A stretch of DNA of 64,000 bases from RYN-230 sp963841695 (GTDB lineage: Bacteria; Actinomycetota; Actinomycetes; Streptosporangiales; Streptosporangiaceae): positions 496,001 to 560,000 of the forward strand of contig CAWJDQ010000006.1 in NCBI GenBank assembly GCA_963841695.1. The letters run 5' to 3'. Every line of letters starts with the position of its first letter. Positions within the stretch are counted from its first letter, which is position 1. The position numbers and the translations under genes were made by a program. The notes under the pieces were generated by a model. The model was given only the letters and a program-made list of their open reading frames with translations, was not told the origin of the DNA and searched no databases. Shown here one piece after another: positions 53,705-61,512 of this stretch.

Positions 53705-54130
53705 GTGCGAGCCGTGGTGCAGCGGGTCAGCCAGGCCGGCGTGATGGTGGACGGGCGGACCGTCGGCGCCATCTCCGGGCCCGGCCTGCTCGTCCTGGTC
53801 GGGATCACCCATGGCGACACCGCGGAGCGGGCCGCGAAGCTGGCCGCCAAGCTCTGGGGGCTGAGGATCCTGGAGGGAGACAAGTCGTGCTCCGACGTCT
53901 CCGCTCCGTTGCTGGTCATCAGCCAGTTCACGCTCTACGCCGACACGGGCAAGGGCCGCCGCCCGTCCTGGCAGGCCGCCGCCCCGGGCCCGGTCGCCGA
54001 GCCGCTGGTGGACGCCGTCGTCGCGTCCCTGCGCGAGCTGGGGGCCAGCGTGCAGACCGGGGTCTTCGGGGCCGACATGAAGGTCAGCCTGGTCAACGAC
54101 GGCCCGGTCACCATCATCCTGGAGCTGTGA
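53705..54130 (+). CDS. dtd: D-aminoacyl-tRNA deacylase
   Basis: 141 residues from GTG 53705 (GAGG five bases upstream; GTG 53699 adds two residues). Hydrolyses D-aminoacyl-tRNA and Gly-tRNA(Ala). Signatures: RAVVQRVSQAGVMVDGR, LVLVGITHGDT, catalytic SQFTLYADTGKGRRPSW, NDGPVTIIL. Its last 17 bases overlap the end of the convergent methyltransferase. Confidence 0.95.
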   Translation: MRAVVQRVSQAGVMVDGRTVGAISGPGLLVLVGITHGDTAERAAKLAAKLWGLRILEGDKSCSDVSAPLLVISQFTLYADTGKGRRPSWQAAAPGPVAEPLVDAVVASLRELGASVQTGVFGADMKVSLVNDGPVTIILEL

Positions 54131-54917
54131 ACCCGGGCGCGGGCGGCCTGACGGCGCGGGTGGCGATGTAGCCGGGCATGAACCGCTGCGTGGCGTCCGC
54201 GTGATGCGGCGCCTCGGCCAGGTGGGTCAGCGAGAAACCGGCGGCCATCTGGCCGCCGAGCTGGCTGGTCAGCGAGTGGCTGTATTCGATCGCGCCGTCT
54301 GCGTAGTACTCCTCGCGCTCGGCGGCGGGCAGGTCGAGCGTGCTGAACGGGAGCGGATGGCGCACCACGAACTCGCCGCGCTCCAGCGCACCGACGTCGA
54401 AGATGAACAGGTCGGGGTTCATGAACCCGGCCAGCAGGAGACCACCCGGGCGCAGCACCCGGAACGCCTCCCGCCAGACCGGCGCCAGGTCCGGGCAGAA
54501 CACGTTGGACACAGGGTGGAACACCACATCGAAGCTGCCCCCGGGGAACGCGCTGAGGTCGCGCATGTCACCGAGCACGGTCTGCAGGACCAGCCCCTCC
54601 CGCGCCGCGACCTCCTGGTCGCGGGCCAGCTGCCGCGGTGAGTTGTCGAACACCGTCACCCGGGCGCCGGCCGCGGCCAGCACCGGGCCCTGCTGGCCGC
54701 CGCCCGAGGCCAGGCAGAGCACCGCTACCCCGGTCAGGGTGGCCGGGAACCAGTCACGCGGCACAGGCTGGTAGCCGATGAGCACCACGGACCAGTCGCC
54801 CTCGCGGGCCCGGGCGATCACCCGGGGCCCGACCGGCCGGGTCCACTCGTTGCCTGCTTCCACCTCACGGTCCCAGGCGGCGCGGTTATGCGCCACGGGA
54901 TCAAAGTCGTCAGCCAC
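54114..54917 (-). CDS. class I SAM-dependent methyltransferase
   Basis: 267 residues from GTG/ATG near 54917. VLCLASGGGQQGPVLAAAGA (motif I), VFDNSPRQLARDQEVAAREG (motif II), LGDMRDLSAFPGGSFDVVFH, VLRPGGLLLAGFMNP. A complete methyltransferase domain plus a C-terminal cap with YADGAIEYSHSLTSQLGGQM. Substrate unknown. Confidence 0.88.
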   Translation of the reverse strand: MADDFDPVAHNRAAWDREVEAGNEWTRPVGPRVIARAREGDWSVVLIGYQPVPRDWFPATLTGVAVLCLASGGGQQGPVLAAAGARVTVFDNSPRQLARDQEVAAREGLVLQTVLGDMRDLSAFPGGSFDVVFHPVSNVFCPDLAPVWREAFRVLRPGGLLLAGFMNPDLFIFDVGALERGEFVVRHPLPFSTLDLPAAEREEYYADGAIEYSHSLTSQLGGQMAAGFSLTHLAEAPHHADATQRFMPGYIATRAVRPPAPGFTAPG

Positions 54918-55014
54918 CCGAGCAGCCTAGGGCCGGAGCGGCAGGCCGGCGGCCCGGTGGCCCGCGCCCGGTCCCGCATGCTAGGCATGGATGACCGGAT
55001 TACCGAGGAGGGCC

Positions 55015-55560
55015 ATGCCGCACATCACCCTGAACTCCGACCAGCCGGGTATCCGGGGGCTGCTCCAGTTCCGGCCGGAGACCGGCCGCCCGCTGAGCGA
55101 GCTGGCCGAGGTGCTGCTGCGCGGGCCGGGCACCCTGACCCCCGGCGAGCGGGAACTGATCGCGGCCTACGTGTCCGGGTTAAACGACTGCCAGTACTGC
55201 ACGTCGTCGCACTCCGCCACGGCGGCGGCTCAGCTGCCCGGGGGGATGGCGCTCGTGGACCAGGTCCGCGCCGGCCCCCAGCAGGCACCGGTGCCGGAGA
55301 AGCTGAAGGCCCTGCTCGCGATCGCCGCGGCGGTCCAGCGGGGCGGGCTCCAGGTCACGGGCGAGCTGATCGCTGACGCCCGCGCGGCCGGCGCGACGGA
55401 CCTGGAGATCCACGACACGGTGCTGATCGCCGCGGCCTTCTGCATGTTCAACCGGTACGTCAACGGCCTGGCCACGATCGCCCCCCAGGACCCCGCCCGG
55501 TACGCGGCCGGCGCCCAGCACCTCATCAAGGAGGGCTACGTTCCGCCGCCGGCGACCTAA
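55015..55560 (+). CDS. carboxymuconolactone decarboxylase/AhpD-like protein
   Basis: 181 residues from ATG 55015 with GAGGAGG upstream. Peroxidase-related AhpD fold: LTPGERELIAAYVSGLNDCQ, then the active site YCTSSHS giving C-x2-C-x3-H, and AAFCMFNRYVNGL. Probably a thiol peroxidase/alkylhydroperoxidase-like protein. Precedes an alpha/beta hydrolase by 11 bases, likely one transcript. Confidence 0.88.
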   Translation: MPHITLNSDQPGIRGLLQFRPETGRPLSELAEVLLRGPGTLTPGERELIAAYVSGLNDCQYCTSSHSATAAAQLPGGMALVDQVRAGPQQAPVPEKLKALLAIAAAVQRGGLQVTGELIADARAAGATDLEIHDTVLIAAAFCMFNRYVNGLATIAPQDPARYAAGAQHLIKEGYVPPPAT

Positions 55561-55571
55561 GCTCCTCTGAT

Positions 55572-56363
55572 GTGAGCAGGCATGAGGTCGTGCTATTGCA
55601 CGGCCAGCCAGGGTCGGCCGCCGACTGGCAGCAGGTGGCCGGCCGGCTGCCGGGCACGCTGCGCGTGCTGGCGGCAGACCGGCCCGGGTACGGGGCGAGC
55701 CAGCAGCCGGCCGGGGGCTTCGGGTACGGCGCCCGGGCGGTGCTGGCGGACATGGATGCGCGCGGCATCGGGCGGGCGGTCCTGGTCGGCCACTCCTACG
55801 GCGGGGGCGTCGCGCTGTCGGTCGCCCGGCAGGCGCCGGACCGGGTGGAGGCCCTGGTCCTGCTGGCCAGCGTCGGCCCCGACTGCCTGACCGGCTGGGA
55901 CCGGCTGCTGGCCGCCCCGGGCGCCGGGGAGGTGTGCGCGCTCACGGCGTGGTGGCTGACTCCCTGGCTGGCCCGGGCGCGCCTGGCCGCCATCACCCGG
56001 CGGCTCGGGCGGCCACTCACCGCCGACGAGCATGTCAACTGGCACATCTGGGGTCACGCCCATCACGATCACGGACCGCTGTGGCGCAGTTTCCTCATCG
56101 AGCAGCGGGCCCTGGTCCACGAGCTGGACGGCCTCACCGCGTCGCTGGCCGGCATCACCCAGCCGACCCTGCTGATCGCCGACCCGGACGACACGCTTAT
56201 CCCGGTCGGCACGACGCATCAGCTCGCCGCCGCCCTGCCCGACGCCCGCGTGCAGCTCGTCAGCCAGATCGGCCATCACCTGCCGCGCCGCGGGGCACCG
56301 CAGATCGCGGCGGCGATCACCGATTTCCTGGCCGCGCTGGACAGCAGGCCCGCACCCGCCTGA
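55572..56363 (+). CDS. alpha/beta hydrolase
   Basis: 263 residues from GTG 55572. LLHGQPGSAADWQQVAGRLP (oxyanion), LVGHSYGGGVALS (Ser), ADPDDTLIP (Asp), SQIGHHLPRRG (His): full triad. The cap holds a TM-like WWLTPWLARARLA. Substrate unknown; likely co-transcribed with the AhpD-like gene. Confidence 0.88.
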   Translation: MSRHEVVLLHGQPGSAADWQQVAGRLPGTLRVLAADRPGYGASQQPAGGFGYGARAVLADMDARGIGRAVLVGHSYGGGVALSVARQAPDRVEALVLLASVGPDCLTGWDRLLAAPGAGEVCALTAWWLTPWLARARLAAITRRLGRPLTADEHVNWHIWGHAHHDHGPLWRSFLIEQRALVHELDGLTASLAGITQPTLLIADPDDTLIPVGTTHQLAAALPDARVQLVSQIGHHLPRRGAPQIAAAITDFLAALDSRPAPA

Positions 56364-56559
56364 CGCCCGCCCACGGCCGCCCCGCTGCGGGCGGACGGGT
56401 TTGATAGCCGCCCCGAGGGGGGACGCCGAGTGGCGAGCGAGGCGGCACGCCAGGCAGAATGTCTTTCCCCGCGGAATTCTGGCGACCCTGAGGACCTGGC
56501 TGTCCCGTCCTGTCCGGCCGCCAGGCAGGATCCGACACCCCCCGGGGAGCAGCGTGGTC

Positions 56560-57381
56560 ATGGTCAGCGAGAACTCCCCCGCCCGGCTGGCGGTGCTCAT
56601 CGATGCGGACAACGCGCAGCCCACCATGATCGAGGAATTGCTGGCCGAGGTGGCCAAGTACGGCACCGCCAGCGTCAAGCGCGCTTATGGCGACTGGACC
56701 GGCACGAACCTGAGAGGCTGGAAGGACCACCTGCTCGCCCAGTCCATCCAGCCGATCCAGCAGTTCGCCTACACCCGGGGCAAGAACGCCACCGACGCGG
56801 CGATGGTCATCGACGCGATGGATCTGCTGTACTCGGGGCGATTCGACGGGTTCTGCATCGTGTCCAGCGACAGCGACTTCACCCGGCTGGCCGCGCGCAT
56901 CCGTGAGTCCGGCCTGACCGTGTACGGGTTCGGCGAGCGGAAAACACCCAAGCCCTTCGTGGCCGCGTGCGACAAGTTCATCTACATCGAGAACCTGACC
57001 CATCCCGAGACGGCGGCCGAGCCTGCCGACGAGGCCGGGAAGCCGGTCACCCGGCCCTCCGCGGCCCAGCTGAAGGCGGATAACGCCCTGATCAACCTGC
57101 TGCGCAACGCGGTGGAGGCGGCCTCTGACGATGACGGCTGGGCCGCGCTGGCCTCCGTCGGCCACATCGTCACCAACCAGCGGCCGGACTTCGATTCCCG
57201 GACCTACGGCTACGCGAAGCTCAGCGATCTGATGGCCGCGACCACCCTGTTCGAGCTGGACCGGCGCAGTCCCGGCGACGCGAAGCCCGAGATCATCTAC
57301 GCGCGGACCAAGCGCCGCCGCCGCTCCCCCGCCCGGACCGCCCGGGGCGGCGCCGACGGGCCGGCGGCCGCGTCCACCTGA
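56560..57381 (+). CDS. NYN-domain (LabA-like) putative RNase with OST-HTH/LOTUS domain
   Basis: 273 residues from ATG 56560 (GGGGAG upstream; GTG 56554 possible). PIN-like NYN domain: AVLIDADNAQ (Asp15, Asp17), NATDAAMVIDAMDLLYSGRF, IVSSDSDFTRLA, with acidic metal ligands kept. A LOTUS/OST-HTH module follows: DDGWAALASVGHIVTNQRPD, FDSRTYGYAKLSDLMAATTL. The end is Arg/Lys-rich. Suggested RNA-binding nuclease; target unknown. Confidence 0.85.
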   Translation: MVSENSPARLAVLIDADNAQPTMIEELLAEVAKYGTASVKRAYGDWTGTNLRGWKDHLLAQSIQPIQQFAYTRGKNATDAAMVIDAMDLLYSGRFDGFCIVSSDSDFTRLAARIRESGLTVYGFGERKTPKPFVAACDKFIYIENLTHPETAAEPADEAGKPVTRPSAAQLKADNALINLLRNAVEAASDDDGWAALASVGHIVTNQRPDFDSRTYGYAKLSDLMAATTLFELDRRSPGDAKPEIIYARTKRRRRSPARTARGGADGPAAAST

Positions 57382-57404
57382 CTGGCCGGCCTGGCCCGAA
57401 GCTC

Positions 57405-57433
57405 TTGACTTGAAGTCGGGGTGAAGTTTTAGC
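57405..57433 (+). promoter_or_regulatory. putative promoter of the F420 oxidoreductase gene
   Basis: TTGACT (57405-57410), a 17-base spacer, TTTAGC (57428-57433), 38 bases before ATG 57472. The spacer contains the direct repeat TGAAGT-N5-TGAAGT, and GACTTGAAGTC (57407-57417) is palindromic, so an activator or repressor may bind there. Confidence 0.5.
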
Positions 57434-57471
57434 GTCGTCCCGACGGCAGGTTCCGCCACGGGAGGCATGGG

Positions 57472-58314
57472 ATGAGCAAGCTCAGTCTGGGGCCGGTCGG
57501 CATCGCGCTGTCGGTCTCCGCCGACGACACCTACCTCAGGGAAGCCGCTGAGCTCGAGGAGCTGGGCTATTCGGCGATCTGGCTGCCCGGCGGGCAGATC
57601 GACCGCCTCGACCGGATCACGGCCATCGTCGCGGCCACCAGGTCCGTACCGGTCGTCCCGGGCATCATCCCGGTGGATGTCTATGCCCCCGCCGCGGTCC
57701 GGGAGCTCTACGCTGAGCTGCAGTCCAGCGGGCCGGGCCGCTTCGTCGTCGGCCTGGGCGGCCCGCAGAAACCCCGCCCGCTGCAGCCGCTGAACGACTA
57801 CCTCGACCAGCTCGACCAGGGTAAGCCGCCGGTACCCGCCGGCCGGCGGATCCTGGCCGCACTCGGCCCCCGCAAGCTCGAACTGGCCCGGGACCGGGCC
57901 GCCGGGGCCGTGGCGCTGCTGGTCACGCCGGCCTACACCGGGCAGGCCCGGCGCATACTGGGCGCCGGATCCACCCTCGTCATCAACCAGATGGCCGTCC
58001 TGGACACCGAGGCCACCCGGGCCCGCGAGACCGCCCGGGTCCCGCTGGGCTTCCTCTCCGGCGTCCGCGGCTACGGCGCCAACTTCGCCCGGATGGGATT
58101 CACCGACCGCGACATCGCCGGCCTCAGCGACCGGCTCGTCGACGATCTGGTCGTCTGGGGCAGCGCCAGCGCGGTGACGGCGCGGATCAGGGAACACCTC
58201 GAGGCCGGCGCGGACCACGTCGCGGTCACCGTCCTGCACCAGGACCGGCAGCCCCGTCCCCTGGAGGCCGCCCGGCAGCTGGCCGGCCAGTTGTCCGCGG
58301 CTGAGAACGGCTGA
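57472..58314 (+). CDS. F420-dependent luciferase-like oxidoreductase (TIGR03620-like)
   Basis: 280 residues from ATG 57472. LGPVGIALSVSADDTYLREA, LEELGYSAIWLPGGQIDRLD, VVPGIIPVDVYAPAAVRELY, GRFVVGLGGPQKPRPL, DDLVVWGSASAVTARIREHL. Bacterial-luciferase TIM barrel of the actinobacterial F420 group. Substrate unknown. Confidence 0.85.
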   Translation: MSKLSLGPVGIALSVSADDTYLREAAELEELGYSAIWLPGGQIDRLDRITAIVAATRSVPVVPGIIPVDVYAPAAVRELYAELQSSGPGRFVVGLGGPQKPRPLQPLNDYLDQLDQGKPPVPAGRRILAALGPRKLELARDRAAGAVALLVTPAYTGQARRILGAGSTLVINQMAVLDTEATRARETARVPLGFLSGVRGYGANFARMGFTDRDIAGLSDRLVDDLVVWGSASAVTARIREHLEAGADHVAVTVLHQDRQPRPLEAARQLAGQLSAAENG

Positions 58315-58339
58315 GAACGGCTGCCCCGGGCGGGCCGGA

Positions 58340-58759
58340 CAGGCGGCCGCCTCATCGGCGGAGGACGTCAGCAGGTACTCCGGCTGGGTAGCGGAACTGG
58401 CCGGCCTGCTGCGGCCGGGAGCCCGGGTCGTGGATCTGGGCTGCGGTGCGGGCATACCAGCGACCCGGGAGCTGACCGGTCGCGGGCAGCAGGTGATCGG
58501 CGTGGACTTCTCGGCCGTCCAGCTCCGCCGGGCCCAGCGGCTTGTCCCGGCGGCCAGGCTCATCCAGGCGGACATGACGGCGCTGCACCTGAGGCCGGCC
58601 AGCGTAGACGCCGTGGTGTCCTTCTACGCCCTGATCCACGTGCCCCTGGCCGACCAGCAGGTGCTGTTCCCGCGGATCTGGCACCGCTACATCCCCGAGG
58701 GGCACGGTGGCCACACCCTCGTCCTCGCCCGGGCCCCGTCATCCGCGGCCGGCCACTGA
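58340..58759 (+). pseudogene. truncated class I methyltransferase
   Basis: YSGWVAELAGLLRPGARVVD, LGCGAGIPATRELTGRGQQV, IGVDFSAVQLRRAQRLVPAA and AVVSFYALIHVPLADQQVL are the N-terminal two-thirds of a methyltransferase. After the LFPRIW helix the sequence diverges (EGHGGHTLVLARAPSSAAG) and stops, losing the last strands. No good start precedes it. Probably a remnant; an ATG at 58430 gives only 109 residues. Confidence 0.6.
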
Positions 58760-58815
58760 TGGCCCTAGTCCGCCCGCGCCCCGGGACGGGCCGGGCTCAT
58801 GGATAAGGTCCCGGC

Positions 58816-59508
58816 ATGGACCCTGCCAGCTATCTGGCCCATCTGCGCCGGGACTCCGCTGCCTTCGGAGCGTGCCTGGCCGCCGACCTGTCCGCACCAG
58901 TCAGGCACTGCGGGGACTGGACCTTGTCCGACCTGGCCGGCCATCTGGGCCAGGGGAACGTGTGGGCCGCGGTGGCCGTGACCGAGCAGCGCGGCGACGG
59001 CCAGGGGCCCGCCGCGCCACCCGGCCGGAGCGCCCTGACGACCTGGTTCCGGGATACCTGCGACGTGCTGCTGGCCGCCCTGGACACCGATCCGGCGGCC
59101 ACCGCGTGGACCATCGCCCCGCCGCCTACCGCCGGCTTCTGGCAGCGCCGCAGGGCCCTGGAAACCCTGATCCACCGCTGGGACGCGGAGCACGCCGTCG
59201 GGGTCCCCGGCCCGCTCGACCCGGCGCTGGCTGCCGACGGGGTCGCCGAAGTGGTCGGCACCCTCGCCCCGCGGCAGGTCCGGCTCGGCCGCACGACCGC
59301 GCCCCGGCACGCGATCCGCCTCCGCGCGGCCGACACCGGCGGGTCCTGGATGCTCGGGCCCGGCGAGCCCGTGGCCGCCATCGAGGCCACCGCCGCTGAC
59401 CTGCTGCTCTTGCTGTGGGGCAGGCTTTCCGCCGATGACCCGGCGATCGCCTGGGCCGGTGACCGGCGGGCGGCCCAGGCCACGCTCAGCAGCAAGCTCG
59501 TCCCGTGA
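58816..59508 (+). CDS. maleylpyruvate-isomerase-like (mycothiol-dependent/DinB) protein
   Basis: 230 residues from ATG 58816. MDPASYLAHLRRDSAAFGAC, HCGDWTLSDLAGHLGQGN, WQRRRALETLIHRWDAEHAV give the N-terminal metal-binding DinB fold; the C-terminal MDMPI-C domain ends LLLLLWGRLSADDPAI. Likely a mycothiol-dependent transferase or isomerase; substrate unknown. Confidence 0.85.
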   Translation: MDPASYLAHLRRDSAAFGACLAADLSAPVRHCGDWTLSDLAGHLGQGNVWAAVAVTEQRGDGQGPAAPPGRSALTTWFRDTCDVLLAALDTDPAATAWTIAPPPTAGFWQRRRALETLIHRWDAEHAVGVPGPLDPALAADGVAEVVGTLAPRQVRLGRTTAPRHAIRLRAADTGGSWMLGPGEPVAAIEATAADLLLLLWGRLSADDPAIAWAGDRRAAQATLSSKLVP

Positions 59509-59546
59509 CCGGCCGCCGGGCCAGACGCCGGATACCGCCAGCCGGC

Positions 59547-59609
59547 TCAGGAACGCTGCCGCCAGCGCCGCATGAAGTACCTGATGAATCTGCGGATCAG
59601 GAAGTACAT
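59547..59609 (-). CDS. possible 20-residue basic peptide
   Basis: ATG 59609 with AAAGGG upstream encodes a peptide rich in Arg with alternating aromatic/aliphatic residues (YFLIRRFIRYFMRRW). It lies in a 280-base gap where no other gene exists. Amphipathic membrane peptide is possible; too short for certainty. Confidence 0.3.
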   Translation of the reverse strand: MYFLIRRFIRYFMRRWRQRS

Positions 59610-59796
59610 CGGGCCACCCTTTCTTCCGTAGCGCCGTCGCGAACGGCAAAGGACGGGCCGGCACGGAGGTCGCTCAGGCTATCCCACGGCCGGGTCTGCC
59701 AGCCGGCGGCGCCGGCCTGAGATGCCTATCATCACCCGGCCCGGCATGCCCTGGCCATGACTGCTGTCCGGGAGCGGGCCAGCGGATACTGAGGGC

Positions 59797-60168
59797 ATGC
59801 CGCTGCGACTGCACCACATCGTCATTGACGCCCGCGACCTGCCCGGGCTGGCCCGGTTCTGGACCCAGGCCCTGGGCTGGAAGGTCCTCTCCGAACGCGA
59901 GCATGAGATCGTCATCGGGGCCGACGACCACGCGCCCGTGGGCATCTGCTTCATGCCAGTCACCGACCCGAAGACGGTCAAGAACCGCGTTCACCTCGAC
60001 CTGACCACCAGCGCCGAGGATCGCGCGCAGGAGATCGACCGCCTCCTCGCCCTCGGGGCACGCCCGGCCGACATCGGGCAGACCGGCGAAGAGTCCTGGA
60101 CCGTCCTGGCCGACCCCGAGGGAAACGAGTTCTGCGTCGTACGCCCGAAGGAAACACTCACCCGGTAG
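59797..60168 (+). CDS. VOC-family protein
   Basis: 123 residues from ATG 59797. RLHHIVIDARDLPGLARFWT, VGICFMPVTDPKTVKNRVHL, TVLADPEGNEFCVV: one complete glyoxalase-like module of the actinomycete DUF2-type. A 27-bp stretch coding GICFMPVTD recurs downstream at 60712. Confidence 0.88.
   Translation: MPLRLHHIVIDARDLPGLARFWTQALGWKVLSEREHEIVIGADDHAPVGICFMPVTDPKTVKNRVHLDLTTSAEDRAQEIDRLLALGARPADIGQTGEESWTVLADPEGNEFCVVRPKETLTR
59940..59966 (+). repeat. 27-bp direct repeat, copy 1 (copy 2 at 60712-60738)
   Basis: The stretch from GGGCATCTGC to AGTCACCGA is identical in both places, 772 bases apart, and encodes GICFMPVTD in the VOC gene. Flanks are unrelated, so the second copy seems to be a patch from a VOC gene. 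Confidence 0.8.
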
Positions 60169-60249
60169 GACCCGCCCGCAGCACACCGCGCCGCGCCCGG
60201 TGCGGCCTCACCGACCGTCCCCGTCCCGCAACCGTCCCCGTGAGGTGGC

Positions 60250-60645
60250 ATGGACCGCGCCCTGGCCGAAGCACTTGGCCCCGTCCTGCGTGATCTGGCG
60301 AGCTCCGGGTCGGTGCTGCCCGAGGTCCGCGACGATCAGTGGTCTGACTTCGCGGGGCAGGCGACGGCGATGCTGTTCAGCCCGGGCGGCTCGGGGCAGG
60401 GCGTGTCCGCGATGACCAGTGAGCCGCTTCCGGAGCGGATCGCCTCGGTGGCCGACCAGGTCCAGGAGTGGGCGGTCGAGGAGCTGTGCAGCGTGGGCAG
60501 GCCGACGAACTGGCCGCAGTGCCCGCAGCATCCCGGGTCGCATCCGCTGTCGGCCGTCGTCCGCCAGGACCGGGCGGTGTGGTGCTGCCCCAGGACGGGC
60601 TACCTGGCCGCCGGGATCGGGCAACTGGGTCCTGCGCCAGAATGA
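60250..60645 (+). CDS. hypothetical protein with Cys/His-rich tail
   Basis: 131 residues from ATG 60250. Helical N-terminus; C-terminal NWPQCPQHPGSHPLSAVVRQ, AVWCCPRTG matches the WPxCPxHxxHPL..W.CP zinc-ribbon-like signature of many actinomycete hypotheticals. Function unknown. Confidence 0.7.
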   Translation: MDRALAEALGPVLRDLASSGSVLPEVRDDQWSDFAGQATAMLFSPGGSGQGVSAMTSEPLPERIASVADQVQEWAVEELCSVGRPTNWPQCPQHPGSHPLSAVVRQDRAVWCCPRTGYLAAGIGQLGPAPE

Positions 60646-60649
60646 GGTC

Positions 60650-60859
60650 ATGAGCCGTGACCCTCATCCCTACCTGCGGGGCGAACCGGTGGTCGTGATC
60701 GACTGTTCCGAGGGCATCTGCTTCATGCCAGTCACCGATGGGAAGCGTAGGGAGGGAGGGAAGAAGGAGAAAAGGTGCCCTCGAGTGCGGCTCGACACCA
60801 GACCGGCCAGGAGCTACCTGGCCCAGGTGAACGATCCGTTCACCTGCGGCCAAGCCTGA
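60650..60859 (+). CDS. chimeric small hypothetical ORF
   Basis: 69 residues from ATG 60650. The start (SRDPHPYLRGEPVVVIDCSE) is not recognised, the middle GICFMPVTD is encoded by copy 2 of the VOC repeat, and the end is Lys/Arg-rich. Probably a recombined remnant rather than a functional gene. Confidence 0.3.
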   Translation: MSRDPHPYLRGEPVVVIDCSEGICFMPVTDGKRREGGKKEKRCPRVRLDTRPARSYLAQVNDPFTCGQA

Positions 60860-61083
60860 GCGCCGTTCAGGGCCCGCCCCTGGTAGTGAGTACCCCGCAA
60901 CATCATCTTTCCCCTGCCGCCGGTTCAGTCGGGAGGGGATGCCAGGTGATCAATCGCCTGACCCTGATGACGACCGGAAACACCCCAGTGCGGGGACAAC
61001 CACGACCCCCTCGGTCCAAGCGGGCGGACAGGCGCTCCGTGGAGAAGTGGGGAGCAGGCGTGGGTACGCGCCAAGGCTCGGTT
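60860..61083 (+). other. noncoding region ahead of a strong terminator; candidate ncRNA
   Basis: About 220 bases with no supported gene end in the terminator at 61084. They include GC-rich blocks able to form short helices. I could not match it to a riboswitch class or to tRNA, and I cannot give a 5' end. Confidence 0.35.
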
Positions 61084-61121
61084 GCGGGGCGGCCACCTGT
61101 CGGGCCGCCCCGCTTACCTTT
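61084..61121 (+). terminator. intrinsic terminator
   Basis: GCGGGGCGGCC (61084-61094) pairs perfectly with GGCCGCCCCGC (61103-61113) around an 8-base loop and is followed by a T-rich TTACCTTTCTT. The 11-bp GC stem is the clearest terminator in the window, but no gene lies directly upstream. Confidence 0.8.
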
Positions 61122-61171
61122 CTTGCCTGAAGATTGCTAGACGCCGTGTGATCAGTTTTACACTCTCCGCC

Positions 61172-61480
61172 ATGCAGCCGGTTGAGGCGGCAGCGCTCAT
61201 CGGCGTCGGCGGATCGGCGATCGTGGCCGTCGTCTCCTACGTCGCGACCACCTTAGCCACCTGCTGGACCCTGGTGAACATGGCGCCTGCCAGGATCTGC
61301 CCGGTGACGGCCCTCAGGCTTGGACAATGGCTATCAGGCGGGGCGGCATTCCCTGCCGACTCGGCACTAGGTTCGGCAGGCGCCCCAGGTTGTGTCCTGC
61401 TTGGTTACGTATGGTCTTCGGACTCGATGCTGAGGGGCTGGGACCGGCTGCTCGTGCTTCGCAGGCTGTTCCGCCGATGA
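61172..61480 (+). CDS. possible truncated small membrane protein
   Basis: ATG 61172 begins QPVEAAALIGVGGSAIVAVV, a membrane start seen in short actinomycete proteins; after about 35 residues the sequence becomes irregular and ends at 61480. Likely a fragment; ribosome site is weak. Confidence 0.35.
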   Translation: MQPVEAAALIGVGGSAIVAVVSYVATTLATCWTLVNMAPARICPVTALRLGQWLSGGAAFPADSALGSAGAPGCVLLGYVWSSDSMLRGWDRLLVLRRLFRR

Positions 61481-61512
61481 TCCGGCTGCGGCTGTGGCGA
61501 CTCGGAGTTCGG

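Noticed and set aside
60900..61080. Cobalamin or SAM riboswitch
   Set aside because: I could not find the conserved boxes of either class, and no fitting gene follows; left as unassigned ncRNA candidate.
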